A stretch of DNA of 13,823 bases, taken from contig FR892213.1 of the NCBI GenBank assembly GCA_000433115.1, positions 1,970 through 15,792 on the forward strand. The letters run 5' to 3'. A program made the translations under genes and the position numbers. This DNA is from Ruminococcus sp. CAG:382 (GTDB lineage Bacteria; Bacillota; Clostridia; Oscillospirales; CAG-382). Shown here in pieces: positions 1-7,845 of the stretch; within the stretch, counting starts at the first letter, position 1; each line of letters opens with the position of its first letter. Under the pieces are notes generated by a model. It made no database searches. It saw only the letters and a program-made list of their open reading frames with translations, and had not been told where the DNA came from.

Positions 1-19
1 GGTGATGATTTTAAATATG

Positions 20-1024
20 TTATCTTGATTTCTTTACGACGATCGCACCGGCTGCCGCAACAGACGCGATTACCGCGAGAGCGATAATGCCGCTGTCAGA
101 TGTCGGCTGTGTGGGGTTGTCGGAAACTTCCGAAGCGGACTCCGAAACAGGTTCGGAGGAAGGCTCGGAAACAGGCTCCTCTTTTTTGCCGGAGCAGGTC
201 ACGATTGCACATCCGCGAAGATTTTTCGCAGGAAACGCGGAATATGCACCGGCGAAATAGATATAGTTACCTCTGAATTCACCGTTTTCTCCGTCGTCAC
301 CGTCGCCGATATCGGTAAGTCCGAGATCGCAGTCAAAGCCGAAAACGGTTCCGTCCACGCCGCTGAGCGCTTCGGGCTGAACCTTTGACTTCATTGCCGA
401 CCACGGAATTGCGACTTCATATACATCGTTTTCGCCGTCGGCGGCAGCAGCCTTTGCGGCATGTCTGAAGCCGTTTTCGCTGCTCATGGCAAGGAAATAG
501 TCATAAACTGCGGCTTCGTTTTTCTTGGAATCAAAAATCGAACACCATTCGTAGCAAGCTCCGCTTCCCCAGACAGCGCCCCAGTTGTATCCGGAAGCAT
601 CGGGATAGACATATGATTCATCGTCGTTCATTCTTGTCGGATCATCCGGAATGATCATGGACATAAGATGATGAGCGCCGTATGCGTGATGTTCTCCTTC
701 GTCATACGCAACATGAGGGATGTCGCATTTTGCAACAACGGCGTAATAAATATAATCCGCATCGTAGCACATATAAATGCTTACGGGCATATTTTTCGCA
801 TAGTCGCCGAGGCTCTGCATAATAGTGTCTGCCGGCCAGACACCGATAGGTTCTCCGTATTCGCCGTCAGTGACGACGCCGTCGACAATGGGCGCGGTTT
901 CAGCCTCGTAGATACTGACCAGACGGTTAATACCGATTTCCGGGTCAACATCGGCGGAAACGATTACGGATGCGAGACACGCCGCCATGATAATGGCAAG
1001 CACGAGTGAAACGGTCTTTTTCAT
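20..1024 (-). CDS. Membrane-anchored surface protein with CBM9/DOMON-like domain
   Basis: This is a predicted exported protein of 334 residues. A signal peptide (residues 1-24, KK then a hydrophobic core, likely cut after VSA) leads into a domain at about 44-275. The domain opens with an APIVDGVVTDGEYGE stretch typical of CBM9-like/DOMON sugar-binding modules and is rich in aromatic residues (YNWGAVWGSG, CYEWC). A Ser/Glu/Pro linker (281-309), one membrane helix (about 311-330) and a KKSR end follow, so the protein should sit on the outer face of the membrane. The C-terminus has the shape of a sortase signal, but SDSG replaces an LPxTG-type motif. I chose the ATG at 1024 because AGGGAG lies 7 bases upstream and the longer frame to 1108 would run into the -10 element. 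There is no enzyme motif. Carbohydrate binding is inferred from the fold signature only; the ligand is unknown. Confidence 0.72.
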   Translation of the reverse strand: MKKTVSLVLAIIMAACLASVIVSADVDPEIGINRLVSIYEAETAPIVDGVVTDGEYGEPIGVWPADTIMQSLGDYAKNMPVSIYMCYDADYIYYAVVAKCDIPHVAYDEGEHHAYGAHHLMSMIIPDDPTRMNDDESYVYPDASGYNWGAVWGSGACYEWCSIFDSKKNEAAVYDYFLAMSSENGFRHAAKAAAADGENDVYEVAIPWSAMKSKVQPEALSGVDGTVFGFDCDLGLTDIGDGDDGENGEFRGNYIYFAGAYSAFPAKNLRGCAIVTCSGKKEEPVSEPSSEPVSESASEVSDNPTQPTSDSGIIALAVIASVAAAGAIVVKKSR

Positions 1025-1098
1025 TATGGTTCTCCCTGAAAAAATTTTCGGAGCCGATACAGGCGGATAATCTGTGCCGCATACCGTCTTCCGACATG

Positions 1099-1127
1099 AG
1101 CATAACATATTTTATGTATTTTGTCAA
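1099..1127 (-). promoter_or_regulatory. Sigma-A promoter of the surface protein gene
   Basis: On the minus strand TTGACA (1122-1127) is followed after exactly 17 bases by TATGCT (1099-1104), with an extended TGT directly before the -10. Transcription would start near 1092, giving a leader of about 68 bases before the ATG at 1024. The -35 box is a perfect consensus. Confidence 0.8.
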
Positions 1128-1164
1128 CACAAAATTAAAAAACAGCCGTAATTTCCCATTGCAT

Positions 1165-1190
1165 AAAAAAGAGCCGACGCAAATCGGCTC
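1165..1190 (-). terminator. Intrinsic terminator of glyA
   Basis: On the minus strand a perfect 7-bp stem (GAGCCGA / TCGGCTC, 1171-1190) with a 6-base loop is followed by six T (1165-1170). It lies 19 bases after the glyA stop codon and separates glyA from the next gene, which has its own promoter. Confidence 0.9.
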
Positions 1191-1208
1191 GGTTAATATG
1201 AATGCGAA

Positions 1209-2459
1209 TTATTCCATTACGGGATATTTTCTGCACATTGCCTCTACTCTCGCGATGACCTCGTCCTTATGCTCCGCGTAATCGGGCAGGGCAACGATAC
1301 GCATGAGAGCCGCGATTTCCTCCATCTCCGGCTCCCTGAAGCCGCGGGTGGTGACAGCGGGAGTGCCCACTCTGATGCCGCTGGTGACAAAGGGCGATTG
1401 AGGATCGGCGGGAATCGTATTCTTGTTGACGGTGATGCGCACCTCGTCAAGGCGGTGTTCCATCTCCTTGCCCGTTATATCGAAGGAACGAAGGTCAACG
1501 AGCATAAGGTGGTTATCAGTGCCGCCAGACACGATGTTGAATCCGTTTTTCTGAAGCGCAGCGCAGAGCGTCTTTGCGTTTTTGAGTATCTGCGCCTGAT
1601 ATTCCCTGAATTCGGGTTTCAGAGCTTCGCCGAAGGCGACTGCCTTCGCAGCAATGATATGCATGAGCGGACCGCCCTGCACGCCCGGGAATATTGCCTT
1701 GTCTATCGCCTTTGCGTACTGCTCCTTACACATTATCACTCCGCCGCGGGGACCGCGGAGAGTTTTGTGAGTTGTTGTGGTGACAACATCGGCGTAGGGT
1801 ACGGGGGATTCATGTAGTCCTGCGGCGACAAGACCCGCGATGTGTGCAATATCAACCATCATATATGCCCCGACCTTGTCGCAGATCGCGCGTATGCGTC
1901 TGAAATCGAGCCTGCGGCAGTATGCGGACGCACCCGACACGATCATCTTCGGCTTGCATTCAAGCGCGATCTTTTCCATCGCATCGTAATCAAGCACCTG
2001 TGTCACCGGGTCAACTCCGTACGGCACGACATTGAAGTACATACCCGAAAAATTGACGGGCGAGCCGTGCGTGAGATGTCCGCCGTCCGAAAGGCTCATT
2101 CCCATTATGGTATCGCCCGGCTTGAGAAGGGCAAAGTAGACCGCGATGTTCGCGCTTGAGCCGGAATGCGGCTGTACGTTTGCGTGGTCGCAGCCGAAAA
2201 GCTGCTTACAGCGCTCACGTGCGATGTTTTCGACGATGTCAACGCACTGACAGCCTCCGTAATAGCGCTTTGCAGGGTATCCCTCGGCATATTTGTTGGT
2301 GAGTACACTTCCTGCGGCGGCAAGCACTGCCTCGGACACGATGTTTTCGCTCGCGATAAGTTCAATATTGTCCTGCTGACGCTTTGTCTCCTGCTGTATG
2401 GCTTCGTATACCTCGCTGTCGACGGTTTTCAGTATGTTGATACGTTCTCTGTTGGTCAT
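1209..2459 (-). CDS. glyA: Serine hydroxymethyltransferase
   Basis: A PLP-dependent cytoplasmic enzyme that converts serine and tetrahydrofolate to glycine and 5,10-methylene-THF, the main source of one-carbon units for thymidylate, purines and methionine. The 416 residues match the usual bacterial length. The family motifs are intact: [12 protein letters not shown] at 31-42, [13 protein letters not shown] at 57-69, QPHSGSSAN at 96-104, DIAHIAGL at 203-210, and [14 protein letters not shown] with the PLP-binding lysine at 232. A strong AAAGGAGA site precedes the ATG. The gene is monocistronic, with its own promoter upstream and a terminator downstream. It is divergent from dut, whose product makes dUMP, the other substrate of thymidylate synthase. 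Nothing is odd in the sequence. Confidence 0.98.
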   Translation of the reverse strand: MTNRERINILKTVDSEVYEAIQQETKRQQDNIELIASENIVSEAVLAAAGSVLTNKYAEGYPAKRYYGGCQCVDIVENIARERCKQLFGCDHANVQPHSGSSANIAVYFALLKPGDTIMGMSLSDGGHLTHGSPVNFSGMYFNVVPYGVDPVTQVLDYDAMEKIALECKPKMIVSGASAYCRRLDFRRIRAICDKVGAYMMVDIAHIAGLVAAGLHESPVPYADVVTTTTHKTLRGPRGGVIMCKEQYAKAIDKAIFPGVQGGPLMHIIAAKAVAFGEALKPEFREYQAQILKNAKTLCAALQKNGFNIVSGGTDNHLMLVDLRSFDITGKEMEHRLDEVRITVNKNTIPADPQSPFVTSGIRVGTPAVTTRGFREPEMEEIAALMRIVALPDYAEHKDEVIARVEAMCRKYPVME

Positions 2460-2514
2460 TGCGGTTCTCCTTTGCTTTTTACGGGTGTTTTACTATAAAT
2501 GCATAGCTGTTATG

Positions 2515-2544
2515 ATTTTACAACACAGACAGCAATTATGTCAA
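2515..2544 (-). promoter_or_regulatory. Sigma-A promoter of glyA
   Basis: On the minus strand a perfect TTGACA (2539-2544) is followed after 18 bases by TAAAAT (2515-2520). The predicted leader is about 48 bases. It stands back to back with the plus-strand promoter at 2566-2594, with only 21 bases between the two -35 boxes. Confidence 0.72.
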
Positions 2545-2565
2545 TGGCAAATCGCACAAAAACCC

Positions 2566-2594
2566 TTGACTTTATCGGTCGGACGTGGTAACAT
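2566..2594 (+). promoter_or_regulatory. Sigma-A promoter of the dut-nrdR operon
   Basis: TTGACT (2566-2571), a 17-base spacer, then TAACAT (2589-2594) with an extended TGG just before the -10. The predicted start is near 2601, leaving a leader of about 93 bases before dut. No other promoter of this quality is seen before 6667, so it probably drives dut, nrdR, the YitT-like gene and the phosphoesterase gene together. Confidence 0.75.
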
Positions 2595-2693
2595 ATGAGC
2601 ATAGCAAAACCGCACACGCCGAAAGACGGGCAGCTGCCGCTCCCGGACTTTGGTTTTGATTTCGCTAATTTCAATTATGTTTCACGGTAAATT

Positions 2694-3152
2694 ATGTTTC
2701 GTATTGCAGAATTTTATCACGTTTCTCCGTCGGTTTTCGGCGGAGACGCTTCATCCGTGCCGCTTCCAACCCGCGCCACGTCAGGCTCTGCCGGCTATGA
2801 TTTTTTCACTCCCGTGCCGATCGAACTTGCGCCGGGCGAAACCGTCACCGTTCCGACAGGCATCAGAGCGCGCATAGCCGAAGGCTGGGTTCTTTTTGTT
2901 CTGCCCAAAAGCGGTCTGGGCTTCAGGTACCGCCTGCGGCTCGACAACACCGTCGGCGTTATTGACAGCGACTATTTCGGCTCCGATAACGAGGGGCATA
3001 TTATCGTGAAGCTCACAAACTGCGGTGACAAGCCTCTTTCGGTGAAGAAGCACGCGCCGTTTTGTCAGGGAGTATTCCTGCCGTTCGGCATAACAGAAAG
3101 TGATGCAACCGACGGTATCCGCAACGGCGGCTTCGGCTCCACCTCAAAATAA
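2694..3152 (+). CDS. dut: dUTP diphosphatase (dUTPase)
   Basis: A trimeric-type dUTPase that hydrolyses dUTP to dUMP and pyrophosphate, keeping uracil out of DNA and feeding thymidylate synthesis. All five family motifs are present in order in 152 residues: AGYDFFTP at 33-40 (motif 1), PKSGLGFR at 71-78 (motif 2), NTVGVIDSDY at 85-94 with the likely catalytic Asp91 (motif 3), FCQGVFLP at 123-130 (motif 4) and the Gly-rich C-terminal arm NGGFGSTSK at 144-152 (motif 5). The N-terminus before motif 1 is about ten residues longer than in E. coli Dut, as I recall for clostridial members. The ATG at 2694 is the only candidate start, yet there is no good Shine-Dalgarno. A 31-codon frame ends 3 bases before it. 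The gene is first in a probable operon with nrdR, 27 bases away. Confidence 0.95.
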   Translation: MFRIAEFYHVSPSVFGGDASSVPLPTRATSGSAGYDFFTPVPIELAPGETVTVPTGIRARIAEGWVLFVLPKSGLGFRYRLRLDNTVGVIDSDYFGSDNEGHIIVKLTNCGDKPLSVKKHAPFCQGVFLPFGITESDATDGIRNGGFGSTSK

Positions 3153-3179
3153 GATCATTCTGAAAGGATTTTTAATATC

Positions 3180-3638
3180 ATGAAATGTCCCGCCTGTGCC
3201 TATACCGACAGCAAGGTCATCGACTCCCGTCCGTCAGCGGACGGTTCCACCATACGCCGCCGCAGAGAATGTCAGGAATGCGGCAAACGCTTCACAACCT
3301 ATGAGATCATCGAAACAGTGCCGCTCGTTGTTGTCAAAAAGGACAAATCGCGTGAGCCGTTTGACAGAAACAAGATTCTCGGCAGCATAATCCGCGCCTG
3401 CGACAAGCGTCAGGTCACCCGTCAGCAGATGGAAAACGCCGTTTCCGAAATCGAATCATATCTCCAGAACACGCTCCAGAGTGAGATCTCGTCCGCCCTC
3501 ATCGGTCAGCTCGTCATGGAAAAGCTCAAAGCTCTCGACGAGGTTGCCTATATACGTTTCGCTTCTGTCTATCGTCAGTTCAAAGACATAAATGACTTCA
3601 TGGCTGAACTTCAGAAGCTGCTTGAGGAAAAAATCTGA
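3180..3638 (+). CDS. nrdR: Transcriptional repressor NrdR
   Basis: A zinc-ribbon/ATP-cone regulator that represses ribonucleotide reductase genes in response to the ATP/dATP balance. The 152 residues fit the family exactly. The zinc ribbon has paired cysteines C3/C6 and C31/C34. The basic IRRRREC segment and the TTYE motif follow, and the ATP-cone begins at about residue 50 ([17 protein letters not shown]) and runs to about 139. AAAGGA lies upstream of the ATG at a rather long spacing. Its place directly after dut puts two dNTP-pool functions on one transcript. I searched the dut leader and the intergenic gaps for an NrdR box (16-bp palindrome, CWATATATWG core) and found none, so no autoregulation is claimed. 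Confidence 0.97.
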   Translation: MKCPACAYTDSKVIDSRPSADGSTIRRRRECQECGKRFTTYEIIETVPLVVVKKDKSREPFDRNKILGSIIRACDKRQVTRQQMENAVSEIESYLQNTLQSEISSALIGQLVMEKLKALDEVAYIRFASVYRQFKDINDFMAELQKLLEEKI

Positions 3639-3650
3639 CATATATTCTCT

Positions 3651-4490
3651 ATGAAAAAGCTTCGTTCCTATCTTATCATCACCCTCGGCGCGTTGCTTCT
3701 CACTGCCGGGGTGTATTTTTTCAAGTTCCCGAACCATTTCACAACCGGAGGCGTAAGTGCGCTGTCGATTATATTCGGCTTCGTCACCGACGCCATATCA
3801 CCGGGCACTTTCGTATTCATCATCAATGCGGCGCTGCTTGTCGTGGGATTTATCGTGCTTGGCGGCAGCTTCGGAATCAAGACGGTTTATGCGTCTCTGC
3901 TGTTTTCCGTCGGCACAATGGTGCTTGAAAAGGTCGTCCCTCTCGACGCTCCGCTTACCGACCAACCGCTGTTGGAGCTGTTTTTCTCGGTAATGCTGCC
4001 CGCCGTCGGCTCCGCGCTTATGTTCAATGAAGGCGCTTCGTCGGGAGGCACGGACATCACCGCAATGATACTGAAAAAATATACGGATATTGATATCGGC
4101 AAATCACTTCTTATCTGCGACGGCATAATCGTCGCGTCATCGTTTTTCGTGTTCGGTATCAAAACCGGTCTGTTCTCGGTGCTCGGTCTGGTTCTCAAGG
4201 CGTTTGTAGTTGACGACGCTATTGAGAGCTTCAATGTCTGCAAATTCTTTATCATCGTGACAGAGCACTATACTCCCATCTGCGATTTCATCACGTTGAA
4301 CCTGCACCACGGTGCAACCGTGTCAGACGCTCTGGGTTATTTCACCGCGCATTCAAAGAAGCTGGTGCTTGTGGCGTGCCGCCGTTCCGAAGCGGTCGTT
4401 CTCAGGCGTAAGATAAAAGAGATCGACCCGCACGCTTTCATATTCATCACAAATACCAGCGAAATAATAGGAAAGGGATTCAGAAACTAA
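3651..4490 (+). CDS. YitT family membrane protein (DUF161 + DUF2179)
   Basis: A polytopic membrane protein of 279 residues belonging to the YitT family. Hydrophobic segments lie at about 6-24, 54-72, 78-96, 108-125 and 152-170. The family signatures are visible: FTTGGVSALSII (30-41) and NEGASSGGTDI (126-136). A soluble C-terminal DUF2179 domain (about 198-275) ends in ITNTSEIIGKGF, the usual closing motif. The biochemical role of the family is not established; transport has been proposed. The start is 12 bases after the nrdR stop without a clear ribosome site, so translation probably depends on coupling. Its stop overlaps the next start in a TAATG, again suggesting coupling. Confidence 0.9.
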   Translation: MKKLRSYLIITLGALLLTAGVYFFKFPNHFTTGGVSALSIIFGFVTDAISPGTFVFIINAALLVVGFIVLGGSFGIKTVYASLLFSVGTMVLEKVVPLDAPLTDQPLLELFFSVMLPAVGSALMFNEGASSGGTDITAMILKKYTDIDIGKSLLICDGIIVASSFFVFGIKTGLFSVLGLVLKAFVVDDAIESFNVCKFFIIVTEHYTPICDFITLNLHHGATVSDALGYFTAHSKKLVLVACRRSEAVVLRRKIKEIDPHAFIFITNTSEIIGKGFRN

Positions 4491-6667
4491 TGAAAAAAAG
4501 TCTGAAAATTCTATGTCTCATGCTCTCTCTCATGCTTCTCCTGTGTGCCTGCGCCGATAAGGACGCAGGTACCTCATCCCCCGAAAGCTCAGAACCGGCA
4601 AATGCGTCAGCCGTTTCTGACGAGCCGTCCGCAATTCCTTCGGAAGAACCGTCCGACGAGCCCTCCGAAGAACCCTCAGAGCCGGACCTTGACCCCCTTG
4701 ACGGTTTCGTACCTGTCTTCCGTGCCATTGCCTGCTCCGATACACACGTATCCTCCACAGGTGATGTCACCGCAACAAGGCTTGCAAATCTTTTCAAGTC
4801 CGCATACAAATACGCTTCCGCTCATGAAGCGTACAACACCGTTGACGCGATGCTCGTCGCAGGCGACCTGACAAACGCAGGCAAGCCTTCCGAATTAAAG
4901 GCATGGAAGTCCATTGCCGACGCCAACATCAAGGAAGAAACCACCCTTATGACCGTCATGGGCAACCATGAGTATTACGACGGCGGCATCGCTTCCTACA
5001 CCGCAAACATGGACCCCAACCTTGACAAGCACATTGTTGTCAACGGTTATCACTTCATCGGTATCTCCACCCGCGGCGAAGACAGCTACCCCACCGAGGT
5101 TCAGAACTGGCTGCGCGAGGAGCTTGAGAAAGCTGCTGCCGATGATCCCGAAAAGCCCATTTTTGTGTTCATGCACCATCATCTTGAAAACACAGTCTAT
5201 GTCAGCCGCACATGGAATACCGGCTTCTCTTCTCAGATCAGGAACATTCTGAAGAAGTATCCGCAGGTCATTCATTTCTCCGGTCACAGCCACGGCCCGA
5301 TAAACAACCCGCTTACCATCTGGCAGGATAACTTTACCACCGTCGGCACCGGCACTCTTGCATATTTTGAAATGGAATCCGGCATGACCGAGGGTACAGT
5401 TCCGAAGTCCGCCGACCAGGCTGCTCAGTTCCATATCATTGAGGTCGACGCCAATAACCGCGTGCGTATCATGCCCTATAACCTCCTGACCGACAGCTTC
5501 TTCAAGACCCCCGCAAACACCGACAACCCCGAAAAGCAGCTTGTTTATTCCATTGACAAGCCCAGCGACAAGTCCGCCTTTATTTATACCAAGGAGCGCT
5601 ACAAGAACCCTGCGAAGCCCTATTTTGCCGAAGGCGCAAAGCTTACCGTGAGCGACGTAACCACCAACGGCGCACAAATCACTGTTCCCACCGCGTTTGA
5701 CAGCAGCTGCCTTTACAGCTATCATGTAGTATGCACTCCCGCCGAGGGCAGCGATGCCACCAAGCGCGAATTCAGATACTATGCTCAGTATTATTTCGAG
5801 CCGATGCCCGAATCTCAGGTGCTCCCCGCTACCGGCCTTAAGGACAACACCGAATACACCATCGATGTCTATCCCGTCAGCATCTGGAATACCGAGGGCG
5901 AGCCTCTCACCGTAAAGGTCACAACCGACAAGAAGGAAGATATTATTTATTCCTCCGTCAACCCCGTAACATATCTCGGCACTTTCTGCGATTTTGAAAG
6001 TATCACCGAGCTTACCCGTTCCGACGACTGCCTTGCTTACGGCGGAACCATCGGCGGCGACGTGTTCGGCGGCGACTGGGCAAGCAACACCTCGGACGTC
6101 AATGTCGGTCTTGTGCTTTCCACAAACCGCAAGGGCTGGAACAACAGCACAGCGCTCGGTGTAAGCTACAACGGCTCCTCAACCACAAACCGCGGTCTTT
6201 ATGTATTTGCAACGGATTCCAACGGAAATACCGTCAAATACCCTGATTTCGAATATCTCCGTCTCTGGGTCGATTTCACAGATGTCGACTTCCGCAAGGC
6301 ATGCTTCGGTCTCGTTGACTCCGACGGCAACCTCTATTCCACCGATGACACCGATAACGACAGCGATTCTCCGTTCTATTATCTCCCCGACGGCGAGACC
6401 GAATGGAAAACATATCAGCACGGCGGTGACGGCTGCTTCGGCACCGCTCAGTCCTCTTCCGTGAAGAATTTCAAGGGTTGGATGGCTTTCCCCGTTGAAA
6501 AGTTCTCGAAGCGTGGCGGCGGTGGTGTACGCTTCAGCGGCAACTATGTCAAGGGAGTTTATATGTACTGGGACTTCTCCTCTCCTTCCATGCTCGGAAA
6601 ACAGTTCTATCTTGATGAGTTCCAGCTCGTTGACGATTACACGGTTTTCGAGGAATACAAGAAATAA
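4490..6667 (+). CDS. Secreted metallophosphoesterase lipoprotein with FnIII-like and C-terminal beta domains
   Basis: A 725-residue surface lipoprotein. The signal peptide ends in a lipobox (L-C-A-C, lipidated Cys21), followed by a Ser/Pro/Glu spacer (about 25-68). The calcineurin-like phosphoesterase domain (about 74-330) has the full metal-binding set: D84xH86, GD at 125-126, GNHE at 158-161, a histidine cluster at 229-231 and GHSH at 265-268, so it should be an active two-metal phosphoesterase. A fibronectin III-like segment follows (about 376-480). A C-terminal region rich in Gly, Asp and aromatics (about 495-725, ending with FYLDEFQLVDD) resembles jelly-roll carbohydrate-binding modules; that part is inference. 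The substrate is unknown; cell-surface or environmental phosphoesters are plausible. It is last in the operon, overlaps the upstream stop by one base, and precedes a strong terminator. Codon use is more C-ending (CCC for Pro, AAG, ACC) than in its upstream neighbour. Confidence 0.88.
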   Translation: MKKSLKILCLMLSLMLLLCACADKDAGTSSPESSEPANASAVSDEPSAIPSEEPSDEPSEEPSEPDLDPLDGFVPVFRAIACSDTHVSSTGDVTATRLANLFKSAYKYASAHEAYNTVDAMLVAGDLTNAGKPSELKAWKSIADANIKEETTLMTVMGNHEYYDGGIASYTANMDPNLDKHIVVNGYHFIGISTRGEDSYPTEVQNWLREELEKAAADDPEKPIFVFMHHHLENTVYVSRTWNTGFSSQIRNILKKYPQVIHFSGHSHGPINNPLTIWQDNFTTVGTGTLAYFEMESGMTEGTVPKSADQAAQFHIIEVDANNRVRIMPYNLLTDSFFKTPANTDNPEKQLVYSIDKPSDKSAFIYTKERYKNPAKPYFAEGAKLTVSDVTTNGAQITVPTAFDSSCLYSYHVVCTPAEGSDATKREFRYYAQYYFEPMPESQVLPATGLKDNTEYTIDVYPVSIWNTEGEPLTVKVTTDKKEDIIYSSVNPVTYLGTFCDFESITELTRSDDCLAYGGTIGGDVFGGDWASNTSDVNVGLVLSTNRKGWNNSTALGVSYNGSSTTNRGLYVFATDSNGNTVKYPDFEYLRLWVDFTDVDFRKACFGLVDSDGNLYSTDDTDNDSDSPFYYLPDGETEWKTYQHGGDGCFGTAQSSSVKNFKGWMAFPVEKFSKRGGGGVRFSGNYVKGVYMYWDFSSPSMLGKQFYLDEFQLVDDYTVFEEYKK

Positions 6668-6715
6668 TCCTATGCGCCACAATTCCATACGCAAAACCTA
6701 TACGGTTTAAGCCTG

Positions 6716-6745
6716 AAAGGACTGCGGGTTTCCGCAGTCCTTTTT
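6716..6745 (+). terminator. Intrinsic terminator of the dut operon
   Basis: A 12-bp stem (6716-6727 pairing with 6732-6743, core GGACTGCGG / CCGCAGTCC) closes a 4-base loop and runs into five T (6741-6745), 48 bases after the phosphoesterase stop codon. A smaller inverted repeat (AAACC / GGTTT) lies just before it at about 6695-6709. Confidence 0.93.
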
Positions 6746-6983
6746 GTCGTGCGCCTCCGCCGAGCCAACGCCGCAGGCTCTTCTTTTGCGCTTTTGCACC
6801 GCATTTCCGCAGTTTTTCTTTTTCTGTCCGTCCCGCATATTCCCCAACGCTTCATTGTACACCCATTCCTTCCCACAGGCTGTCACCGCATTTTCGCATT
6901 TTTACGCCGCGCCTTTGCACTTGCTTCTAAACAGCTATCCGTTCCACTCCGCCACTCGTATTCGTTATTCTCCTTGCGTATGC
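6746..6983. other. Gene-free pyrimidine-rich stretch between convergent terminators
   Basis: About 238 bases lie between the plus-strand terminator of the dut operon and the minus-strand terminator of tpiA. By hand count the plus strand is about 70 percent C+T. This explains the short open frames here, since stop codons are purine-rich. None of these frames has a ribosome site or a recognisable protein. The decamer CACCGCATTT occurs twice (6797-6806 and 6884-6893). I see no tRNA fold, promoter or protein family; it is probably a spacer or decayed sequence. Confidence 0.5.
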
Positions 6984-7013
6984 AAAAAAGCCGGACGTGA
7001 TATCGTCCGGCTT
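6984..7013 (-). terminator. Intrinsic terminator of tpiA
   Basis: On the minus strand a 10-bp stem (AAGCCGGACG / CGTCCGGCTT, 6988-7013) with a 6-base loop is followed by a run of T (6984-6989). It lies 31 bases after the tpiA stop codon and closes the long minus-strand unit. Confidence 0.93.
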
Positions 7014-7044
7014 CTCTGGTTGCGTTGTATTCTGTTATTTCCGC

Positions 7045-7821
7045 TTACTTGTTTGCCGCAGCGATGATAACGGCAAAATCGGGAGCCTTAAGGGAAGCGC
7101 CGCCGATAAGGCCGCCGTCAACGTTGGTCATGGAAAGCAGCTCTTCAGCATTCTTTGCGTTCATGCTGCCGCCGTACTGAATTGTGGTAGCGGCTGCAAC
7201 GCTCTCGCTGTAAAGACTTGCGATGACGTTTCTGATGATGCCGCAAACCTCGTCAGCCTGCTCGGAGGTTGCGGTCTTGCCGGTGCCGATAGCCCAGACG
7301 GGTTCATAAGCGATGATGATATTCTTCATATCGTCAGCAGTTACGCCGAGAAGGTCGATCTTTGTCTGCATGGAGACGATTTCGGCAGTGATGCCCTGTT
7401 CTCTCTGTTCGAGCAGTTCACCGACGCAAAGTATGACCTTGAGGCCTGCTGCAAGTGCGGCATGAACTCTCTTGTTGACGGTGACATCGGTTTCGCCGAA
7501 GTACTGACGTCTTTCGCTGTGACCGATGATGACGTATTCAACACCGACAGCCTTGAGCATATCAGCGGAGATTTCACCGGTGAATGCACCGGATTTTTCC
7601 CAGTGTACGTTCTCTGCGCCGATCTTTATCGGGCTGCCCTTTGCCGCTTCGATAGCGTTTGTGATATCAACATAAGGCACACAGGCGACGATTTCGCATT
7701 CGTCGGTCTTTTTGCCGTTTATTTCAGCTTTGATTGCGTTGATAAGCTCAGTTGCTTCAGCCGGAGTTTTGTTCATTTTCCAGTTGCCGGCAATAACTGT
7801 TCTTCTTGTTGCTCTGTTCAT
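7045..7821 (-). CDS. tpiA: Triosephosphate isomerase
   Basis: A cytoplasmic (beta/alpha)8-barrel enzyme that interconverts dihydroxyacetone phosphate and glyceraldehyde 3-phosphate in glycolysis and gluconeogenesis. The 258 residues are of usual length and the active site is complete: GNWKMN with Asn13 and Lys15, GHSERR with the electrophile His101, AYEPVWAIGTG (171-181) with the catalytic base Glu173 and the mobile loop, YGGSM at 216-220, and the phosphate-binding GGLIGGASL at 236-244. GAAGGT lies about 10 bases before the ATG. It follows pgk by 24 bases, so the two are surely co-transcribed, and a terminator lies directly downstream. Confidence 0.98.
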   Translation of the reverse strand: MNRATRRTVIAGNWKMNKTPAEATELINAIKAEINGKKTDECEIVACVPYVDITNAIEAAKGSPIKIGAENVHWEKSGAFTGEISADMLKAVGVEYVIIGHSERRQYFGETDVTVNKRVHAALAAGLKVILCVGELLEQREQGITAEIVSMQTKIDLLGVTADDMKNIIIAYEPVWAIGTGKTATSEQADEVCGIIRNVIASLYSESVAAATTIQYGGSMNAKNAEELLSMTNVDGGLIGGASLKAPDFAVIIAAANK

Positions 7822-7845
7822 TATATTTTACCTTCAAATTCTGTT

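Noticed and set aside
1025..1108. A 28-codon N-terminal extension of the CBM9-like protein (ATG at 1108).
   Set aside because: The extension would start within the promoter spacer, upstream of the predicted transcript start, and would bury the signal peptide. The ATG at 1024 has a good ribosome site.
2200..2220. Other CACGTG hexamers (here and near 8130) as parS sites.
   Set aside because: The flanking TTT/AAA arms are missing; only the six-base core is present, which is expected by chance.
2495..2515. The inverted CTAT...ATAG near the glyA leader as an NrdR box.
   Set aside because: The arms are 6 bases apart, while NrdR boxes have a compact 16-bp palindrome, and the flanking bases do not match.
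4895..5725. A 276-codon frame antisense to the phosphoesterase gene.
   Set aside because: It lies wholly within a gene with complete family motifs, and codon bias keeps the opposite frame open.
6749..7000. Small plus-strand frames after the dut operon terminator.
   Set aside because: They lie in a C+T-rich stretch where stop codons are rare. They lack ribosome sites, have no family signature and run into the tpiA terminator.
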